Shown: positions 6,272 to 7,685 of the stretch, one piece after another
How the letters are laid out: every line of letters starts with the position of its first letter
Position numbering within the stretch: position 1 is the first letter of the stretch
DNA from: JBDREF01 sp043820045
GTDB lineage: Bacteria > Planctomycetota > Phycisphaerae > Sedimentisphaerales > Anaerobacaceae
Direction of reading: 5' to 3'
Assembly: GCA_043820045.1 (NCBI GenBank)
Contig: JBDREF010000427.1
Coordinates: forward strand, 1 to 7,685
DNA length: 7,685 nucleotides
The notes under the pieces: model-generated
Databases searched by the model: none
What the model was told of the DNA's origin: nothing
The model's input: only the letters and a program-made list of their open reading frames with translations
Made by a program: the position numbers and the translations under genes

Positions 6272-7537
6272 CTAATGCTTGACCACTTTGACCACAACCA
6301 TACTTGTATCGTCGAACTGCCTTGCAAGTCCTACGAATCGCCTTCTGTACCCGAGAATGCTCTTTATCATCTGCTCGGCCGAATCTGCGGCAAATTGCCT
6401 TCCCGTTCTCAGGAGATTTTCTCTGCCCCACAATTCGTAATCAAAATTGATCGCATCGACCAACCCGTCCGTGTAGAACAAAAGACAATCGTCGTCTTTC
6501 AGTCCGACCGTTTCAATCTCATATTCGGCATGGGGATCCACCCCGAGTACGAGCCCGCCCTTTTCCAGGTCCGTGGTTTTCCCGTCCCTTATCAGCACCG
6601 TCGGCTCATGCCCGCAATTGCAGTAGGTTATGGTCCTTTCCCTGGAATCTATCACTGCATAGAAGAGCGTGATAAATTCGCCGCTGGTACACTCGCCGCA
6701 CACCATTTCGTTGAGCTTGATTATCATCCCGCGGATGGTCTTGTCGGCGGTCTCAATGTTTGCGTACGCACGTACCGCGCTTCTGAAACAGCTCATCATA
6801 AGTGCCGCAGGCATCCCCTTGCCCATCACATCGGCAATCGCCACGACGATCCGGTTCTCGCCTGTTTGCAGGAAGTCGTAAAAGTCGCCGCCGACGTCGA
6901 AGCAGGGAATGTACGTAGCTGCTATTTCCAGCCCCGGTATCTGGGGGGCCTTTTCCGGGATCATCTTCCTCTGAATAAGGCCTGCCAGCCTCATCTGCTC
7001 GGCCATACGTTCGCCTTCGAGGGCCTCTCGATAGAGCCTGGCGTTCGTTATCGCCACCGCACACTGCGAGGCGACAGCCCGGGCAAGATTAATATTTTCT
7101 TCGTTGAAGCGCTTGGGCTCCGGGCTGTAAAGCCGGAGCACGCCGATGGCATTGCCCTTGAATCGCATCGCGACGGTAAGCTGGCTGACGAGCCCTTCCT
7201 TTATTGTCGCTTCCTTGTACTTGACCCTGCCGTCAACTCGCATATCGTCCAGTACGACGGCCTCCCCTGCGAAGGCCGCCTTTATCACGGGGTCGCTCTT
7301 GGAAACCACACCTTTGTTGCGGTATTCTTCACTGAGTCCGTAGGTGCTTCGCATTTTCAAATCGCCGGCATCTTCGTCCAGCAGCCTGATCGAGCAGGCC
7401 TTTACCCCGACGATTCTCACCGCCGCCTCGGCAAGCTTGTCCAGCACCTCCTGAAGCGACAACTCTCCCGCCGCCAGCGTGGTAAGCTGGTAAATCTGCT
7501 CGTCTCTTTCTATTTGTCTATCTGTTTTTTTTGTCAT
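6272..7537 (-). CDS. GAF-domain PP2C/SpoIIE-type serine phosphatase (RsbU-like)
   Basis: 421 residues. Residues about 15-168 form a GAF sensor domain (LSLQEVLDKLAEAAVRIVGV, then ACSIRLLDE, ending VASQCAVAITNARLY). A helical linker (about 165-195, EALEGERMAEQMRLAGLIQRKM) joins it to a SpoIIE/PP2C phosphatase domain (about 195-421). Metal-binding acidic residues are in place: Asp218 and Asp221 in VGGDFYDF, Asp236 in AIADVMGKGMPAAL, Asp357 in YTDGLVDA and Asp409/Asp410 in QFDDTSMVVVKV. All key residues are present, so it should be active. Such proteins are soluble and usually dephosphorylate a serine on a STAS-domain anti-anti-sigma factor in partner-switching stress control; no STAS or anti-sigma gene is in the window, so the target is unknown. 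The GAF ligand is also unknown. ATG 7537 is followed by a run of eight A residues in codons 2-5. Its Shine-Dalgarno is poor (only a GGAAAA stretch upstream). It is the first gene of the minus-strand group, ending 54-63 bases before cmk depending on the cmk start. Confidence 0.93.
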   Translation of the reverse strand: MTKKTDRQIERDEQIYQLTTLAAGELSLQEVLDKLAEAAVRIVGVKACSIRLLDEDAGDLKMRSTYGLSEEYRNKGVVSKSDPVIKAAFAGEAVVLDDMRVDGRVKYKEATIKEGLVSQLTVAMRFKGNAIGVLRLYSPEPKRFNEENINLARAVASQCAVAITNARLYREALEGERMAEQMRLAGLIQRKMIPEKAPQIPGLEIAATYIPCFDVGGDFYDFLQTGENRIVVAIADVMGKGMPAALMMSCFRSAVRAYANIETADKTIRGMIIKLNEMVCGECTSGEFITLFYAVIDSRERTITYCNCGHEPTVLIRDGKTTDLEKGGLVLGVDPHAEYEIETVGLKDDDCLLFYTDGLVDAINFDYELWGRENLLRTGRQFAADSAEQMIKSILGYRRRFVGLARQFDDTSMVVVKVVKH

Positions 7538-7685
7538 AATCAGTCATTTTTCCAGACCGAGGGATTATACTCGATTACTGCCGCGGGTGAAATTCAATTT
7601 ATTGTACTACTGCCGGTTCCCGGAATTGTTCGCTTGCAGCAGCGGGACTCATTGATTAGTATATCACCGTTGCAGTTTGTTAACC
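7538..7685. other. Upstream region of the phosphatase gene
   Basis: 148 bases to the window edge with no gene seen. It is AT-richer than the coding DNA around it and carries the candidate promoter described separately. No hairpin, riboswitch-like structure or other gene end is apparent. Confidence 0.5.
7564..7591 (-). promoter_or_regulatory. Candidate sigma70-type promoter of the phosphatase-cmk-plsC-cinA-like group
   Basis: On the minus strand a perfect TATAAT (7569-7564) is preceded by TTCACC (7591-7586, 4 of 6 to TTGACA) with a 16-base spacer. Transcription would start near 7557, about 20 bases before ATG 7537, leaving a short leader. It is the best promoter-like match I noticed on either strand. 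Confidence 0.5.

Overview
The window reads as ordinary chromosomal DNA from a Gram-negative-type bacterium, most likely a planctomycete of the Phycisphaerae/Sedimentisphaerales kind. This placement is inferred from moderately high GC, a secreted beta-helix protein of a type abundant in Planctomycetes and Bacteroidetes, a degenerate CinA paralogue of a kind I associate with planctomycetes, and short-period intergenic repeats. No rRNA, tRNA, CRISPR array, transposase or phage gene is visible.

Layout. Two plus-strand genes fill the left part. The first (127-1089) is a papain-like cysteine protease of the AvrRpt2-like type with an extra C-terminal beta-rich region. After a 190-base gap comes a secreted right-handed parallel beta-helix protein (1280-3313), possibly a GH141-like glycoside hydrolase. 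It meets, tail to tail with only 20 bases between, a run of four minus-strand genes occupying the rest of the window. In transcription order these are a GAF plus PP2C/SpoIIE-type serine phosphatase (7537-6272), cytidylate kinase cmk (start near 6208), the acyltransferase plsC (5552-4899) and a CinA-like protein (start uncertain, 4818 or 4572, to 3334).

How the genes relate. cmk and plsC overlap by 19 bases and are almost certainly co-expressed; CMP recycling and phosphatidic acid synthesis both serve phospholipid and nucleotide metabolism. The phosphatase lies 54 bases upstream of cmk on the same strand behind a good sigma70-like -10 box (7564-7569), so all four may be one transcription unit, although the 80-base or larger gap before the CinA-like gene is filled with repeats. 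The two plus-strand genes look like independent accessory genes; a weak candidate promoter precedes the beta-helix gene.

The most unusual spot is 4611-4773. Two arms of degenerate 7-base tandem repeats, in opposite orientation, flank a GC-rich palindromic core. This sits across the 5' end of the CinA-like gene, so the repeat either forms or abuts its N-terminus. The CinA-like protein has also lost the catalytic motif of its C-terminal NMN-amidase domain. I do not see a convincing undescribed multi-gene system here; the repeat element, the degenerate CinA and the protease with an extra domain are the points worth checking.
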